A DNA stretch of 64,000 nt, taken from Epichloe hybrida. Lineage: Eukaryota; Ascomycota; Sordariomycetes; Hypocreales; Clavicipitaceae. Made by a program: the position numbers and the translations under genes. Below, piece by piece: positions 1 through 10,945 of the stretch (the stretch's first letter is position 1; every line of letters starts with the position of its first letter). Below the pieces are notes generated by a model. The model saw only the letters and a program-made list of their open reading frames with translations. It searched no databases and was not told where the DNA came from. The stretch covers positions 2,790,001 to 2,854,000 of the forward strand of contig JAFEKR010000005.1 in assembly GCA_019022495.1 (NCBI GenBank), written 5' to 3'.

Positions 1-870
1 TCTGGACCGCGCAGGGTACCATCGTGATCTCGTATCCCCCTGAACACGAAAAGGGCCACTACTTTGCCTGGTTCTGGGGCATCTTCAACATGGGGGCCGT
101 CATCGGTAGCTTGGTGAGAAACCCTTTTCCTTCGGGCGGGGGTGGGGGAGTCCGGAACTCGATGTGAGCTGAGCAGCTGTGTAATGTTATTAGATTCCCC
201 TGGGCGAGAACATCCACGTCGAAACCAACGCCACCGTCTCTGACGGCACCTATATCGGCTTCATCGTTCTCATGTTCTGCGGCGCCGTCTTGGCCCTGTT
301 TCTTTGCGACGCCGGCGACATTGTTCGAAAAGACGGCAGTCGCGTCATCCTCAAGAAGAAATCCCAGCTTGGCAAAGCGAGCTCCTCGGTCTGTGGGAAA
401 CCCTGCGATTTGAGCCCTTCAACATCCTCCTCTTCCCAATGTTCTTTTCGTCGAATTGGTTCTACGTGTACCAGCAGAGGCGGGGGGCTATGCCTATCAG
501 AAGAGCTATACCCGTGAGTCTGTGAACGAGGCGCTGAATCCTGACTACAAACCGACCGATTGGACCGCCCCCGGATATGCCGGCCCCATGTTCCTCTACA
601 TCTTCTACAGCTTCTACGACGCCGTCTGGCAGGCGTGCATCTACTGGTACATGGGCGCTCTGTCCAACTCTGGCCGACGGTTGGCCAACTATGTCGGTTT
701 CTACAAGGGGATACAATCCGTCGGTGCCGCCATCATGGCCAGCCTGGATGGGCGAAAGGTTTCCCTTCATGAGCGAGTTCATCAGCAATTGGGCCTTGCT
801 TGGTGCTTCTCTCGTCGTCGCCGCTCACTTTGACTTGTTCTGCGTCGTTCAGATTGGGAGGACTACTGAG
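1..870 (+). pseudogene. UNC93-like membrane transporter, 3' part, decayed
   Basis: The first exon (3-113) reads WTAQGTIVISYPPEHEKG and continues after a 114-193 intron into IPLGENIHVETNATV, as in fungal UNC93-like (DUF895, MFS-fold) membrane proteins. The gene starts left of the window. The reading frame then breaks three times. Near 350 it shifts before PAWQSELLGLWETL. Near 480 the conserved SSNWFYVYQQ is joined in another frame directly to GGYAYQKSYTRE, so roughly 50-70 codons that normally lie between are missing. Near 755 one extra T (gtttccc) moves DGRKV out of frame with PFMSEFISNWALLG. The conserved blocks occur in the right order in three frames, so this is a dead copy and not a set of introns; no GT..AG pair spans the joins. 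An assembly error could explain one single-base shift but not the internal deletion. Confidence 0.82.
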
Positions 871-1020
871 GTTATTAGCCTGATGAGTTTGTCGTTACTT
901 GGATCATCAAGATGCTACAGCATCCTTGTTTGCAAGTCTTTTTTTTTTTTTTTTTTTACTTTAGCATATCTAGCCCATGATTTACGCACCATTTTTTTTT
1001 TTTTTCAAAATCAAGGCAAA

Positions 1021-2037
1021 TCAAGCCCAAGCCCGCTGTAGCTCCTGCTCAATCACACTTGCCTCCGCCATGACATCTCGGACAGCCTTTTTCGCCGCCT
1101 CGCCCGGCTCCTCATACGGATGTCTCGGCCGGAACCTGGGCTCAGGGTCCTCGATGCCCGCAGGCTTGGCGGAATAATACGCAGCGGCGTATTTCGTCGA
1201 CGCTATGCCGCTCTTGCACGGGCTCTCGGCCAGGGCCGCCACCCTCTGCAGGCGCATCGCCTCATCCAGCCGGCCCGCCACCCAGAGTCTGTAAATCTCG
1301 GCCGTCAATCTCGGGAAGACGTTGGCAAAGGCGGCGATGCACCCCGCGCTCCCTGCCGCGAGCCCGCCGACCAGGAAATCAGACTGGCCGCCGAACGTGG
1401 CAAAGTCCCCCGGTCGATGCTGCGCCGCGAGACGCGTCATCTTGCCGACGGAGCCGCACGTCAGCTTGACGCCGACAATGTTGGAGACGCCGCTCGCGCT
1501 CGACCGCCTGCTGTCCCGCACCATGGCCGTGATGGTGTCCGAGTCAATGTCCACGCCGTTGCAGACGCCCGGGAAGTTGTAGATGACGACGGGCAGCGTG
1601 GCCCTGGCCGAGACCTCGGCGAAGAAGCGCCGGACCGTCGCCATGGTCGTGGCCGCCCTCCCCAAGTAGGCCGGGGCCAGGACGAGGAGGTAGTCCGCTC
1701 CCGCCGCCGCCGCGTCCTCTGCCAGCTCGAGCGTCTGCCTGGTCGAGTGGGCGCCGACCCCGGCCATGATGGGGAAGCCCGGTCCCGCCGCCGCTCGGGC
1801 CGCCGACACGAGCTGCCGTCGCTCTCCCCGCGTGAGCAGCATGGCTTCCGAGTTGGTGCCCATGACCACCAGCCCCGTGAGGCCGGACCTGGCGAAATGC
1901 GAAAAGTACAGCGACTGCGCGCCGAGATCGAGCTCGTCGTCCTCGGTGAAGCAGGTCACGGCGGGACACCACACGCCGGCGGGCGGAACGTGAGGAGCGC
2001 GTCGGGCTGTGTCTGTGCCGTTTGGGGCGGTGGCCAT
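1021..2037 (-). CDS. DapA-family aldolase/lyase (dihydrodipicolinate synthase-like)
   Basis: A 338-residue, intron-less protein with the class I pyruvate-aldolase (DHDPS/NAL) barrel. Visible landmarks are GTNSEA at residues 60-65 (the GxxGE carboxylate-binding loop), the catalytic Tyr in YNFPG (about 153) and the Schiff-base Lys in GVKLTC (about 191). No signal peptide is seen, so it is probably cytosolic. Fungi make lysine by the aminoadipate route, so this is unlikely to serve lysine synthesis. Fungal members of the family include 2-keto-3-deoxy-sugar-acid aldolases (galacturonate pathway) and 4-hydroxy-2-oxoglutarate aldolases; the substrate cannot be read from the sequence. The C-terminus is highly charged. 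The start is the first ATG of the frame, just before a natural N-terminal extension. GC content is high, and a long antisense reading frame on the other strand is a shadow. Confidence 0.9.
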   Translation of the reverse strand: MATAPNGTDTARRAPHVPPAGVWCPAVTCFTEDDELDLGAQSLYFSHFARSGLTGLVVMGTNSEAMLLTRGERRQLVSAARAAAGPGFPIMAGVGAHSTRQTLELAEDAAAAGADYLLVLAPAYLGRAATTMATVRRFFAEVSARATLPVVIYNFPGVCNGVDIDSDTITAMVRDSRRSSASGVSNIVGVKLTCGSVGKMTRLAAQHRPGDFATFGGQSDFLVGGLAAGSAGCIAAFANVFPRLTAEIYRLWVAGRLDEAMRLQRVAALAESPCKSGIASTKYAAAYYSAKPAGIEDPEPRFRPRHPYEEPGEAAKKAVRDVMAEASVIEQELQRAWA

Positions 2038-2639
2038 GTTGATTGGAACGTGACGTGACGTGAGATTTGCAGGACGGACCTGGTGGTGATGGGGAGGACG
2101 ATTAATTATGTGGCTGGGGATGCTGGAAACTTGTTTTTGGTGGCTTCATACGGACTAGCATCGGCGGAACTTGTACTCCGTACGCCTTGCGGCGATGTCG
2201 GAGTCGGAGGTTGACGGAGGCAAGTGGGGGATCAAGAAAATTCTGTCCGATGGCGGACCATGCTAATTACCATCAGGGATTCAGGGTATTCAAAGGATGC
2301 GCATCCCAGTTCGGTCACTCGGCCACGTGGATATGAAGAAGGTCCGTACGGATTATTGCTGGCCGCCCGGCTGAATTACATTGTGCAATTGCCCCCCCCC
2401 CCCCCCCTCTGAATAATTTTACGAACCTATGGATTAATGCACATGCCCTAGTTATTTCGTTCCGCTCCCACAGCTATAATTAGCTACTAATCCGTACAAA
2501 GTCATACTAATAGTAGAGAGCTATGAGGGAAATATACAAGGTATATAGCGCTTTACAAGAATACATAAGTTTTTTTACACAGGTTATGAGTGATTAAAAG
2601 GTACCTTTTCACCCCTTTCCCTGCAAACATGTGCTTCGC
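2038..2639. other. Gene-free stretch, upstream of the aldolase
   Basis: No coding signal was seen. The region holds the presumed promoter of the aldolase, two CCGTA-type motifs (near 2173 and 2343), a run of about 15 C at 2393-2408, and an AT-rich segment (2410-2600) that probably contains the 3' end of the sialidase-like gene. Confidence 0.6.
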
Positions 2640-3936
2640 TCATTTCCCCCTGCCATGTCCAACAACAGGCCATGATGACAAACTCGACAGCTTCACAACG
2701 CTGTTCGTGACGCGGTTATACGCGTTCAGGTACCCGGCGCTAATGATGTGAAGCCAGTCCGGGTCATCCATAACCATGACCTGCCGAGAGTACGCCGCCG
2801 GCTGCGGAGTCGGGCGGAACTCCCACGACGCGGCGTCCCCCAAGCGCGTGTTGACGTAGATGCCGCCGGTGCTCTTGGCCGTCACGACGATGGTGCCGTT
2901 GGCGCCGCCGGACGGAGTCCACGTCACGTAGGGTGACGAGGTGGGCACCGTCCTGTGCACGTCGAGGAGCTGGTCCGGGGCCGACGCGAACCCGAGGGGA
3001 GAGTCGGCGACGCGGTAGTAGACGGGGAACCACCACGCGTCGTCGTCGTCGTCGTCGCCCCTCGCGGGCTCAGGATGAGGATTGGGCCCGCCGCCGTACT
3101 CGAACGTCATGATCCATTTCCCGCCGGGCAGGGCCGCGACCGTCGCCATGCCCGGACGCTCCCCCGCGTTCTCCCTGCCCGTCACGTCGTTGACGACGGG
3201 GCCCCAGCCGAGTCCGTCGCGGGACCTCTGGTGGACGAGCTTCTGGCCGTACGCCGGGTCCCGCTGGTCCGTGTAGTAGCAGATGAGCTCCGTCCCGTGC
3301 ACCATCAGGAACGGTTCCCAGACGGGCGTCTCGCCGTTGACCGGGTACGCGCGGCCCCCGCGGGCGATGCTGGACGCGAACGACCACGTGCGGCCGCCGT
3401 CTCGCGAGGCGTACAGGTCAATCTTTGTCGCGGCGTGATCCCACGGCGAGCTGGTGCCGGCGAGGAAGACGGTCCCCTGGTGGAACGAGCCGATCTGCCG
3501 CGGCAGGACGTAGAGAAATGGTTGGTAGCGCAGACCCCATCCGTTCACTTGGTCCGTCACATTTGCGTATGGCTCCCAGGTCGAGCCCTTGTCTATGCTG
3601 CGATAGATGGGGAAGTAGGCCATGGGCGGCTCGTTGTTGTGGTTCTCCCTGCAGAAAAAGTATATCAGCTGCAAGTCGCGGGCACCTCGTGTAAGCAGGA
3701 GAGAGAAGAAGAGAACAAGAGGTTCATGCCAACCATGTAGCAAGCAGAGTCCCATCGTGAAGCTGGACGGCTCGTCCATAGAGCGTCCTCGGGGGGGGAT
3801 AATCCGACGGAGGGTTGTAAATCGGTCGGAAAGTGACCTCGCGGTCCCGAGTGGCCTGTCTGTCTACCGAATCGCCGAGCACAGCAGAGGTTACTCTCCA
3901 GAGGAGTAGCAGACGGAGCACCAAGGGGGCAAACAT
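2640..3936 (-). CDS. Secreted Asp-box (BNR) sialidase-like protein
   Basis: Two exons, 3936-3734 and 3648-2640, with an intron at 3649-3733 (donor GTTGGC, acceptor CTGCAG). The product is 403 residues. The N-terminus MFAPLVLRLLLLWRVTSAVLG is a signal peptide, which decides for the ATG at 3936 over the in-frame ATG at 4014. Asp-box motifs (SxDxGxTW) are visible as SIDKGSTW and SRDGGRTW, with a weaker SRDGLGW, spaced as blades of a six-bladed beta-propeller. A basic DRQATRD...YGR segment near the start and a TxGGIYVNTR segment late in the protein fit fungal sialidase/BNR-repeat enzymes. A run of Asp (DDDDDD) near residue 260 is an expanded loop. The likely role is extracellular glycan hydrolysis, but the family also holds proteins of unknown substrate, and I cannot assign all catalytic Arg residues. 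Confidence 0.85.
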
Positions 3937-5126
3937 TTTCAATTCTTGCTGTTGGAACGGATGAGTTGGCAAATTCTTGTTCGTAGACAGACAAGAGGCT
4001 TGAGTTTGCAACAAGCCAGCTACATGGGCGCCGAGGAACTTGAGTCTTTTTTTTTTTTTTTAGAAGAAGAACAAGGAAGAAAAAAAAAAAAAAAAAAAAA
4101 ACCCCCTGCTCAGATTCAGCCACCAATTTTGGAGCACCCGCGCCTAAAATCGTCGTGGGAAGTCTCTCGCATCGCCAGGCATTGGACAAGGTTGCGATGT
4201 CCTGACAATGCAGCCTGCTGGTCTCTCAAAAAGTTCCGTCGTTCCTCTTCTCTCGGGTTCGCCCTTGGAGAAAACCTCGCCAGGTGGCCAACACGAAGGG
4301 CATGAAACATCCTCAGCCTAACCCGTATTACCCAACCATCCCTGCCTCCTCACAAATGGCCGGCCCCTCCTATAAGGCCACGACATATTAATATAGGCCA
4401 GGCAGGCGTCGAGGGACCGCGTGGACCGAAAATAGTCTCATCTTTCTTTCTGGGCGGGTGAGAGTCTCCAGACGAGGTGCCGCGCATCTTCGATTACCTC
4501 CTTGGGAAATTCGTGCTTTGGCGTCGGTGCTCTCTCCATCGCTTCGGCAGTCGGTCATGGTAAGAAAATAAATTACTTTCCCATGTCGTCTTTCGCATCA
4601 CCCAATTAGCTGACTTCCGTATGCCGTTCGTTCGTGGCAAGAGTACTCCGTATTAATCCGTAATGGGGTCTGCAACGTGACCAACGCCCTCTTCTTGCTT
4701 GGTGCGTCCTGCCTGGAACTGCGAACCGACCTATTGGAGGAGACGAGGTATTACCTCTTCGAGGAAGCTCCCCTCTCTTTGCCCCGTCCATGGATGAGGC
4801 CAAGTTTGCGGCTGGGCAGCATCTTGAAAGGCGTGTTGATCAGGTTGTGCAGAAGCAGGGGCGAGGATGCGCAGTACACTCACCACACCTGGACAATCCT
4901 AGTTATCATGTTCAGCTCATGCTCTGGTGGACAAGATATCGATATCCTTACGTCTAGGAAAATAGAAAGCACTAATCTCACTTTTTTTACTTGCGTATGG
5001 ACTCGCTATGTGGACGCTAGGGTGAGCTGTGGCTTGAGACGTTAAAAACTGAGGCAATGTTTTTCTTCTCAGGTACAGCACTTGAAAAGCTCCATAAACT
5101 AGTTCCCATGCAATGCCTCTATCACC
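3937..5126. other. Gene-free stretch between the sialidase-like gene and MFS permease
   Basis: About 1.2 kb with no recognisable gene. It carries a T14 run (4048-4061) and an interrupted A-rich run (4081-4100), an AT-rich TATA-like patch near 4383-4395 (atattaatata), and a CCGTA motif pair at 4647-4665. Short open frames here lack hallmarks. Confidence 0.55.
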
Positions 5127-7059
5127 TTACTCATTATCCTTGACATCAATAACAGTCTTCTTAAACTGCCTTGCAGGAACACGACGGTTGAACAAAATGT
5201 CACTCTCACGGTAGGTACGGTGCTTAAGCTCAGGGAGGAAAAAGTAGGCCAAGACCCAGCAGACACACGCAGTTCCACCCCAAACATAACCGCATTTGCC
5301 TGCAAGATTCCATCCCGTGGGATTGAGCAGCCGGGAGGCGAGGTAAATCATTGGGATCTCGGCAACGTAGTAGGCAGCCCGTCCAATGGCAGTGCTCAAA
5401 GCACGCAGGCGAACCGAAGACGTTTCCGAGATAATCGTGTACGAGATGGGCCCGAGAGCACCCGCGTAAACGAATGAGATGAGGATACCTAGAACAGCCT
5501 GGGCGTAGTTTGTAGTCGAGGTCTGTGGGATGGAGGCACATATGCCGAGAATAAAGAGCAGAGTGATGTTGACGACGGTGCCCCACAGGTAGATGCTTCG
5601 ACGACCGAACCAAGCGGTAAGAAACCATGAGCCTCCGTTGGCAACAAGCTGAAGACATGAGTTGATGAGGTTCAGATCAAACGCACGGTCATGAGCGATC
5701 CCAGCTTCTGAATTGCAGAATTAGTAATGAAATCATGAGTTTCTTTGTTCTGTTCTTTTCTCTTCTTTCTCTTTTTTTTTGGGGGGGGGGGAAACGAGGT
5801 GACTAACGCTCAAAGAAAAAGGTGGCCTGGTTGGCGATCAGGTTGCCAGCAAAATTCTGCGATGCGTACATCAGGCAGGTAATGGCTGTTCTTCTAAGAT
5901 CAGTTCCCTTGAAGAGGTCGAGAAGACTAGGGGAACCGCCCACTGAAGCCTCAATCTCGACAGTTCTCTCAATCATGGCAAGCGATTGTTGAGCCTGTGC
6001 CTTGGATTTACCACCAAGTCGCTCAATCGAGCGAAGGGCTTCGGCTTTGCGGCCGCGACGGATGAGCCACCAAGGGGACTCGGGCGCGAAAAAAATGAGG
6101 ACTAGAAGTGGTGTCTGGGGGACAGAGTTAGGTCACGATGTCATGTGCGCCAAGTCTGGGTATCTATCGTTGACTTACGGGGAAAATCCATTGTAAAGCC
6201 AGAGGGCCTCTCCAGGCCCATTCATCGTGGCGAGAATTGTAGGCAAGTGTAGCGCCAGCCACGATGATGCCGCCAATAGACCAACTCATCTGCAGAGATG
6301 CCGTGCAGGCACCTCGAAGAGCAAGAGGAACAATCTCACTGGCATACGCCGGGGCGTTGGCGATGAAGAACCCCCATGGGACACCCTCCAACGCTTGGCC
6401 GACAACGAGAACGGAAAGTGAATTGGCCTGTACGATGAATGCGGTGTTAGCAGGAAGCTCAAAGGACGCCCGAAGTGTCCAGTTTCTCAAACTCACAAAG
6501 AAGGATACGAAAATGGTGGCATTCATGAGAATCAGGGCCAAGATCGTGGTCCAGCGATATCCGAGGCGATCGGTGACGGGGCCAGCGAGGAAGACACCAA
6601 CGAACGCGCCGCATTGTCCAGCCTGGAAGAGGGCGCTCTGCCATTTTGTCTCAATGTCATGACCTGATTCTGAGCCTGGGGATGGAACGCCATATTGTTT
6701 CTGGAACGCGTATTGTGCGACAAAGTTGCCATTCAGGAACATGTCGAAAGATTCCATCACCTGCTTCTGTGTTAGGGGTCTTTTGTTCTCCTTCCGCTTG
6801 TCATGCCGGGATAAAGGTTTAAGGGACTGTCCCTTTCAGCGCAAGCTGTACTCACAATGGTAAAACACATGGTGAAAGCCCAGAAGCATGCCCAAGGTTG
6901 GCTCTTGAAAGCCTCCCATACGCCCTGCTCGTGTTCTCGGTTCTCGCCCTCGAAGGCGTCATTCAAGAGATGCTCATTCTTCAAGACCTCGGCGTGCTGG
7001 ACATCGACATGAGCGCCGTCGCGCAGCTCAGCCTTGGGTTCTGTCACGCCTGATGACAT
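5127..7059 (-). CDS. MFS alpha-glucoside (maltose-permease-type) transporter
   Basis: Four exons: 7059-6856, 6760-6179, 6114-5808 and 5707-5127. The introns of 95, 64 and 100 bp all have GT..AG ends, and the product is 557 residues. The sugar-porter hallmarks are in order: VMESFDMFLNGNFVAQYAFQKQYG (TM1 and loop; MAL permeases share this shape), GPVTDRLGYRWT (loop 2-3), APESPWWLIRRGR (PESPR motif after TM6), SWFLTAWFGRRSIYLWG, and a C-terminal PELKHRTYRESD where the family has PETKGRT. The hydrophilic N-terminus (about 60 residues) is cytosolic. It probably imports maltose or other alpha-glucosides by proton symport at the plasma membrane; substrate is inferred from family resemblance. An upstream ATG at 7125 is in frame, but the ATG at 7059 gives the usual N-terminus. 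Confidence 0.9.
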
Positions 7060-8543
7060 TTTCTCGGATCGATCGGTGCCTTCGCCTTGTTGGATTGGCG
7101 TGATGGAAGCATGAGGCCGGGCCAAGGGCAGCAGTCAGAGCGAGCCCGGGGTAATTATAGCATGTGTCTCACCGGCGGCGCATCTACGGCGGATATCTCT
7201 GCATGTACTCCGTACTCCGTAATAGTATGTACATGACAATCCCCCCAGACCCCCCAGACCCCCCAGACCAGATGGTAGGTGCGCACGACACGTGAAGCAA
7301 CAAGTTGCCTCGTCCCTTTTCGCGTGCCCAGGGTCCCAGGGTCGTGATAGGTGCGCATGCCGGCATACGCCAAGCCGATGCGTCTCTCTGACCCCTTGCC
7401 TATCGCGGCAGGTCACCCATCCCATCGCTTTTGTTTCACAGTGACGCTAGTCAGATTGTGCCAACCCTCTTCGGGCTTGCCCGTGCTCATGTGAGCCATG
7501 TCTGGGTCGGAAAGGGCTGGAAGGGGCTGGAAGAGGCTGGAAAAGGCTGGCTGGCATCTCTTCTCCAGAGCTCCAGAGCTCCAGAGCCGGCGTCAGCAAG
7601 TTCTCGTAACGTTCTGGCGAGCTGCATGGCTGGCAAGCTGGGTAGTAGACTAATGTCGACAGAATGTTTGCTGCTCAACAAGGAAGCCGACGCCTTGGGA
7701 GGCAGCGGTGTGTGTGTGTGTGTTTGTTTCTGGTTCAAGGGGAAGCCGATCAACCCGATGTGCTTTTTACCCGGCGTGGCTGAATGCTGATTCCCAATGG
7801 GGTCCCATATCTGGTCCCACATCTGGTCCATGCGTGTGCAGACGCGTGTGGAGGGCATCCGGGCACCCGGGGAAGGAGCAAGGGAGTTTCTGGTGCGGGG
7901 TCACCAATTGGCAAGTAACGTTGCTTTTTAGACGCTCTAATGCGGCAAGCTGCGCTGCACGTGCCACCCGAACAATATGTACAGAGGCCGCCACAGCGCG
8001 AAAGAGTCCCCCGCATGCCTTTCTTTGCCTTTCTGCCTCCAGCCTTCAGCCTTCAGCCTTCAGCCTTCTCTCAAGAAAGCGTGGCCGAGGGCGTGAGCGC
8101 GAGAAATCCTTCTGTTGGAACATTGGAACATTGGAACAAGCATGATATCACGTGGCCGTCCGCAACCCCTTTTCCTGCGCCCTTCCTTTCTAGCTAGCTT
8201 TCCCTTTCCTAGGTAGACCAGAATAGAATTGCATTTGCATTTGCATTTGCATTTGCATACTATCTGTTCTCCCTCTCCGTCCTAGTATCTAGTGGAACCA
8301 ACACCTTCACTCCCAACAACGCCACATTTGCCCCTACAAGCCAAAAAGTTACTCGCCACAAAAAGCAGACAATAGCAATCCACGGACGATCCAAAGCTGG
8401 ACGGCACCTGCCTGACTCAGTTGGGTCGCTGACAAGGCATGATATGCCCTTCCAGCTCCATTGACTACAATGAACCTGCACACGTATTCATGTCAAAACT
8501 TGAAATGTCAAGAGACAGCATGACCTCCGTCACATGCCTTGAT
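7060..8543. repeat. Gene-free stretch with a cluster of short tandem repeats
   Basis: No gene is recognised in about 1.5 kb. It carries five unrelated short arrays: CCCCAGAC-type at 7241-7269, GGCTGGAA-type at 7513-7550, CCAGAGCT at 7564-7586, CAGCCTT at 8041-8067, and TTTGCA hexamers at 8230-8258. There is also a GT run at 7708-7722. A CCGTA doublet lies at 7205-7222. It holds the presumed promoter of the alpha-glucoside permease and the 3' flank of the next transporter. Confidence 0.6.
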
Positions 8544-9952
8544 CTACACGTCTTTGGATTCCTGCAGCACACTCGCCTGCCTAGCTGCAATCAACAACAG
8601 CCCGCCCAGCACCAGACACGCACCAGCCCATATCTGCACGCCCAGATACTTGCCGCCGCTTACCTCTATCAGTTTCCCAGCCAGGGGCGGACCCGTCAGT
8701 GCCGCAACACTTACGACTGTGAAGATCATGCCAATTCTCGTCCCTGCTTTGCTCAAGTCCTTGGTGAGCCCGGCCAGAGTCGAAGGGAACATGCCCTGAA
8801 TGGCAGCACCGAAAACCCCGTAGATGCACAACCAGACATAGTCGGAAGCTATCGAGCGGACACCAATCCAACCAAACATGCAAATCGCCGCGCAGAAGAT
8901 GATGGGGATAAGGGTATTGACCGCTCCGAAGAAGCGATCTGCAAGGAAGGCGGGGACGAGGCGGCCTGGACAGCCCACGGCGTTGATGACGAGGAGCATG
9001 GTGAATGAAGTGGACTGCGTGCCGCCGAGTATGTCCAGAGCATATGCTCGCGCCTGTTGGGCGAGGTTAACGCACTTTCATGACCTGTCATGCTCATCGT
9101 TGGTAAAAAAAAAATGATGATGCAACTCACGAAGTAGTAGGCAAAGTAGGCAGCCCATAGTGTGAAAAACATGCTAATCGCAAACAATAGATATGTGATT
9201 TCTCTGAATGCTGCCATTTCCACAATAGGACCTGACTTCCTGGGTGGCAATCTAGGTTTTGCCAAGAGACACACCATGGCGGAGGATACCAGAATAACGA
9301 GTCCCATTGTCCTCACAGTCCAGGCAAGTCCGATCTTGGGTAGTAGCTGCTGTGCCATTAGTGGAAACACCATGCCGCCCGTGGCGCCTCCACACGCGCT
9401 TGCTGAGACGGCCATGCTTCTTCTTTTCGAGAAGTAAGTCGAGATGTTGGCGACCGTGGGGGCGAAGACGATGCCGCAACCCAGACCTTGGCATATACCC
9501 TGAGCGAGAAAAATCTGCCAGTACGTATGGCCCACGCTGGTTGTGAGTATCCCAACGAGCTGAAGGATCGATCCAATGACGAGGGCGATTCTGTAGTAGC
9601 CAGCGTCAAAAGCTCTGCCAGAGAAAGTGCCGACGAGGAAGATGAGACAGATCTGGACGCTGCCGATCCAGGCAATCGCCGAAGATTCCATTCCTAGCGA
9701 TTCCACATAGCGAGGTTGGAAGATACCAAAACTGATCATGTAACCCCACGTATTGAAGACAACCAAGTGACCGGCCAGGACTTGAGACCATGCTTGAATG
9801 CCGCCATCTGGTGGACTGACTGCGTAGGCTCTGTCGATGGTGGATATTCGGGCAATTAGGTCTTGTGGTGCACTTTCGCCTTGACTTGGCTGGTCTTGGG
9901 GCATTTTCGAGTCCAAGGATTGGGCGGCCTCTTCATGTGCGGTGATGGACAT
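8544..9952 (-). CDS. MFS monocarboxylate-transporter-like permease
   Basis: Two exons, 9952-9131 and 9074-8544, with a 56-bp intron (donor GTGAGT, acceptor GAAAG) and a 450-residue product. The segment PPDGGIQAWSQVLAGHLVVFNTWG is the conserved [D/E]G[G/S]xG/AW motif of the MCT (SLC16-like) family at the start of TM1. About 12 hydrophobic segments follow, including FAPTVANISTYFSKRRSMAVSASACGGATGGMVFP, typical of fungal MCT-like proteins. These resemble monocarboxylate or riboflavin (Mch5-type) carriers in the plasma membrane; the substrate is not decidable here. It is divergently arranged with the Vps73-like transporter, sharing a 993-bp intergenic region. Confidence 0.88.
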
Positions 9953-10945
9953 TGTGAAAAACGGGAGGCCATGAACTTTTCCTCTTCGGTGTGAAGATGT
10001 GCTTCAATTCTGGGGTCCCCGGGTTGGCCAAGTTGGGTTTGCCTTTCGATCTGTCGGCCAGCTGAACTGAACGAACGGAGCGGTTTCCTTGGACTGCGCG
10101 GGGGCTTCTTGTGCTCTCTTTGATGGAGCGAAGAAACACGAACAAAGACTATCGTGTAGTCTGACAAAAACGCATGTTAAAAACTCTATGCCTTGGCCCG
10201 AGTCCGGCGCCGAATCGGAAACAAGACACGGGAAAAACGATAAAGACGGGAATGTGAAAGAATTATCGGTCAAACTCCACAAATATTACGGATCCGTAGA
10301 GGCACAACGGAGTACCGAGTAATAGTAAAATCGTGAAGCAAGTGCCAACACGCCATTGATGCTTGCCTGATTCGGAACCCGCTGTGTGAGTAATCCGTAC
10401 GTGCGTACGGAATAGGCCTTGTCAAAACGGTGGTTGGCATTTTACGGCATTTTACCCGCTGACCGATCTCGGAGATGGATTATTATGCATTTTACATGTA
10501 TACAGTGCGGGTCCTGGCCTTTGCTTATTACCAATCCGACTGACTCCTCACAGGCTGCTGCTGGCCTGTACTTGGCGAGAGGATTGCGTGCGTGGGCGTG
10601 AAGTCTTGTAGGATTTATGCAGATGATTTGCTCGCCGTGAAACAGAAACAGTTCTTCAGATGGGGAAGAAAAGGCAAAGGTATAGACACTTGAGGTTGAA
10701 AACTGAAAAAGCAGCGAAAAGATGAAAAGAAATCCATCTCTCAAAATTCAACGTTGCAGATAGCTGCCGGCAAAGTGACCGATTAAAAAGTATCGGGTAG
10801 GTACCTGGCGGGCGACGCTCATACGACAAAACATGGGCAGGCATGACCTTGCCGACGTTCCGGTTGGGCCACTTCTGTAACCTCTTTAACCTCTGTCGTC
10901 GCAACTTGCCGTCCACAAACAACCGTGCGACAACACAATTTCAAC
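9953..10945. promoter_or_regulatory. Divergent promoter region between two transporter genes
   Basis: The region separates the start codons of the MCT-like (minus) and Vps73-like (plus) genes, so it must hold both promoters. It contains inverted CCGTA motifs (10286-10322 and 10396-10415, the latter a near-perfect palindrome centred on cgtacgtgcgtacg). No gene is recognised. No specific factor site can be assigned. Confidence 0.6.

Noticed and set aside
114..870. Extra introns to rescue the UNC93-like gene
   Set aside because: No GT..AG pairs fit the joins, and one join lacks dozens of conserved codons.
1120..2058. Long plus-strand open frame antisense to the DapA-family gene (over 300 codons)
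   Set aside because: High-GC shadow of the real gene; its protein is Arg/Pro-rich with no domain, whereas the other strand shows the complete aldolase motifs.
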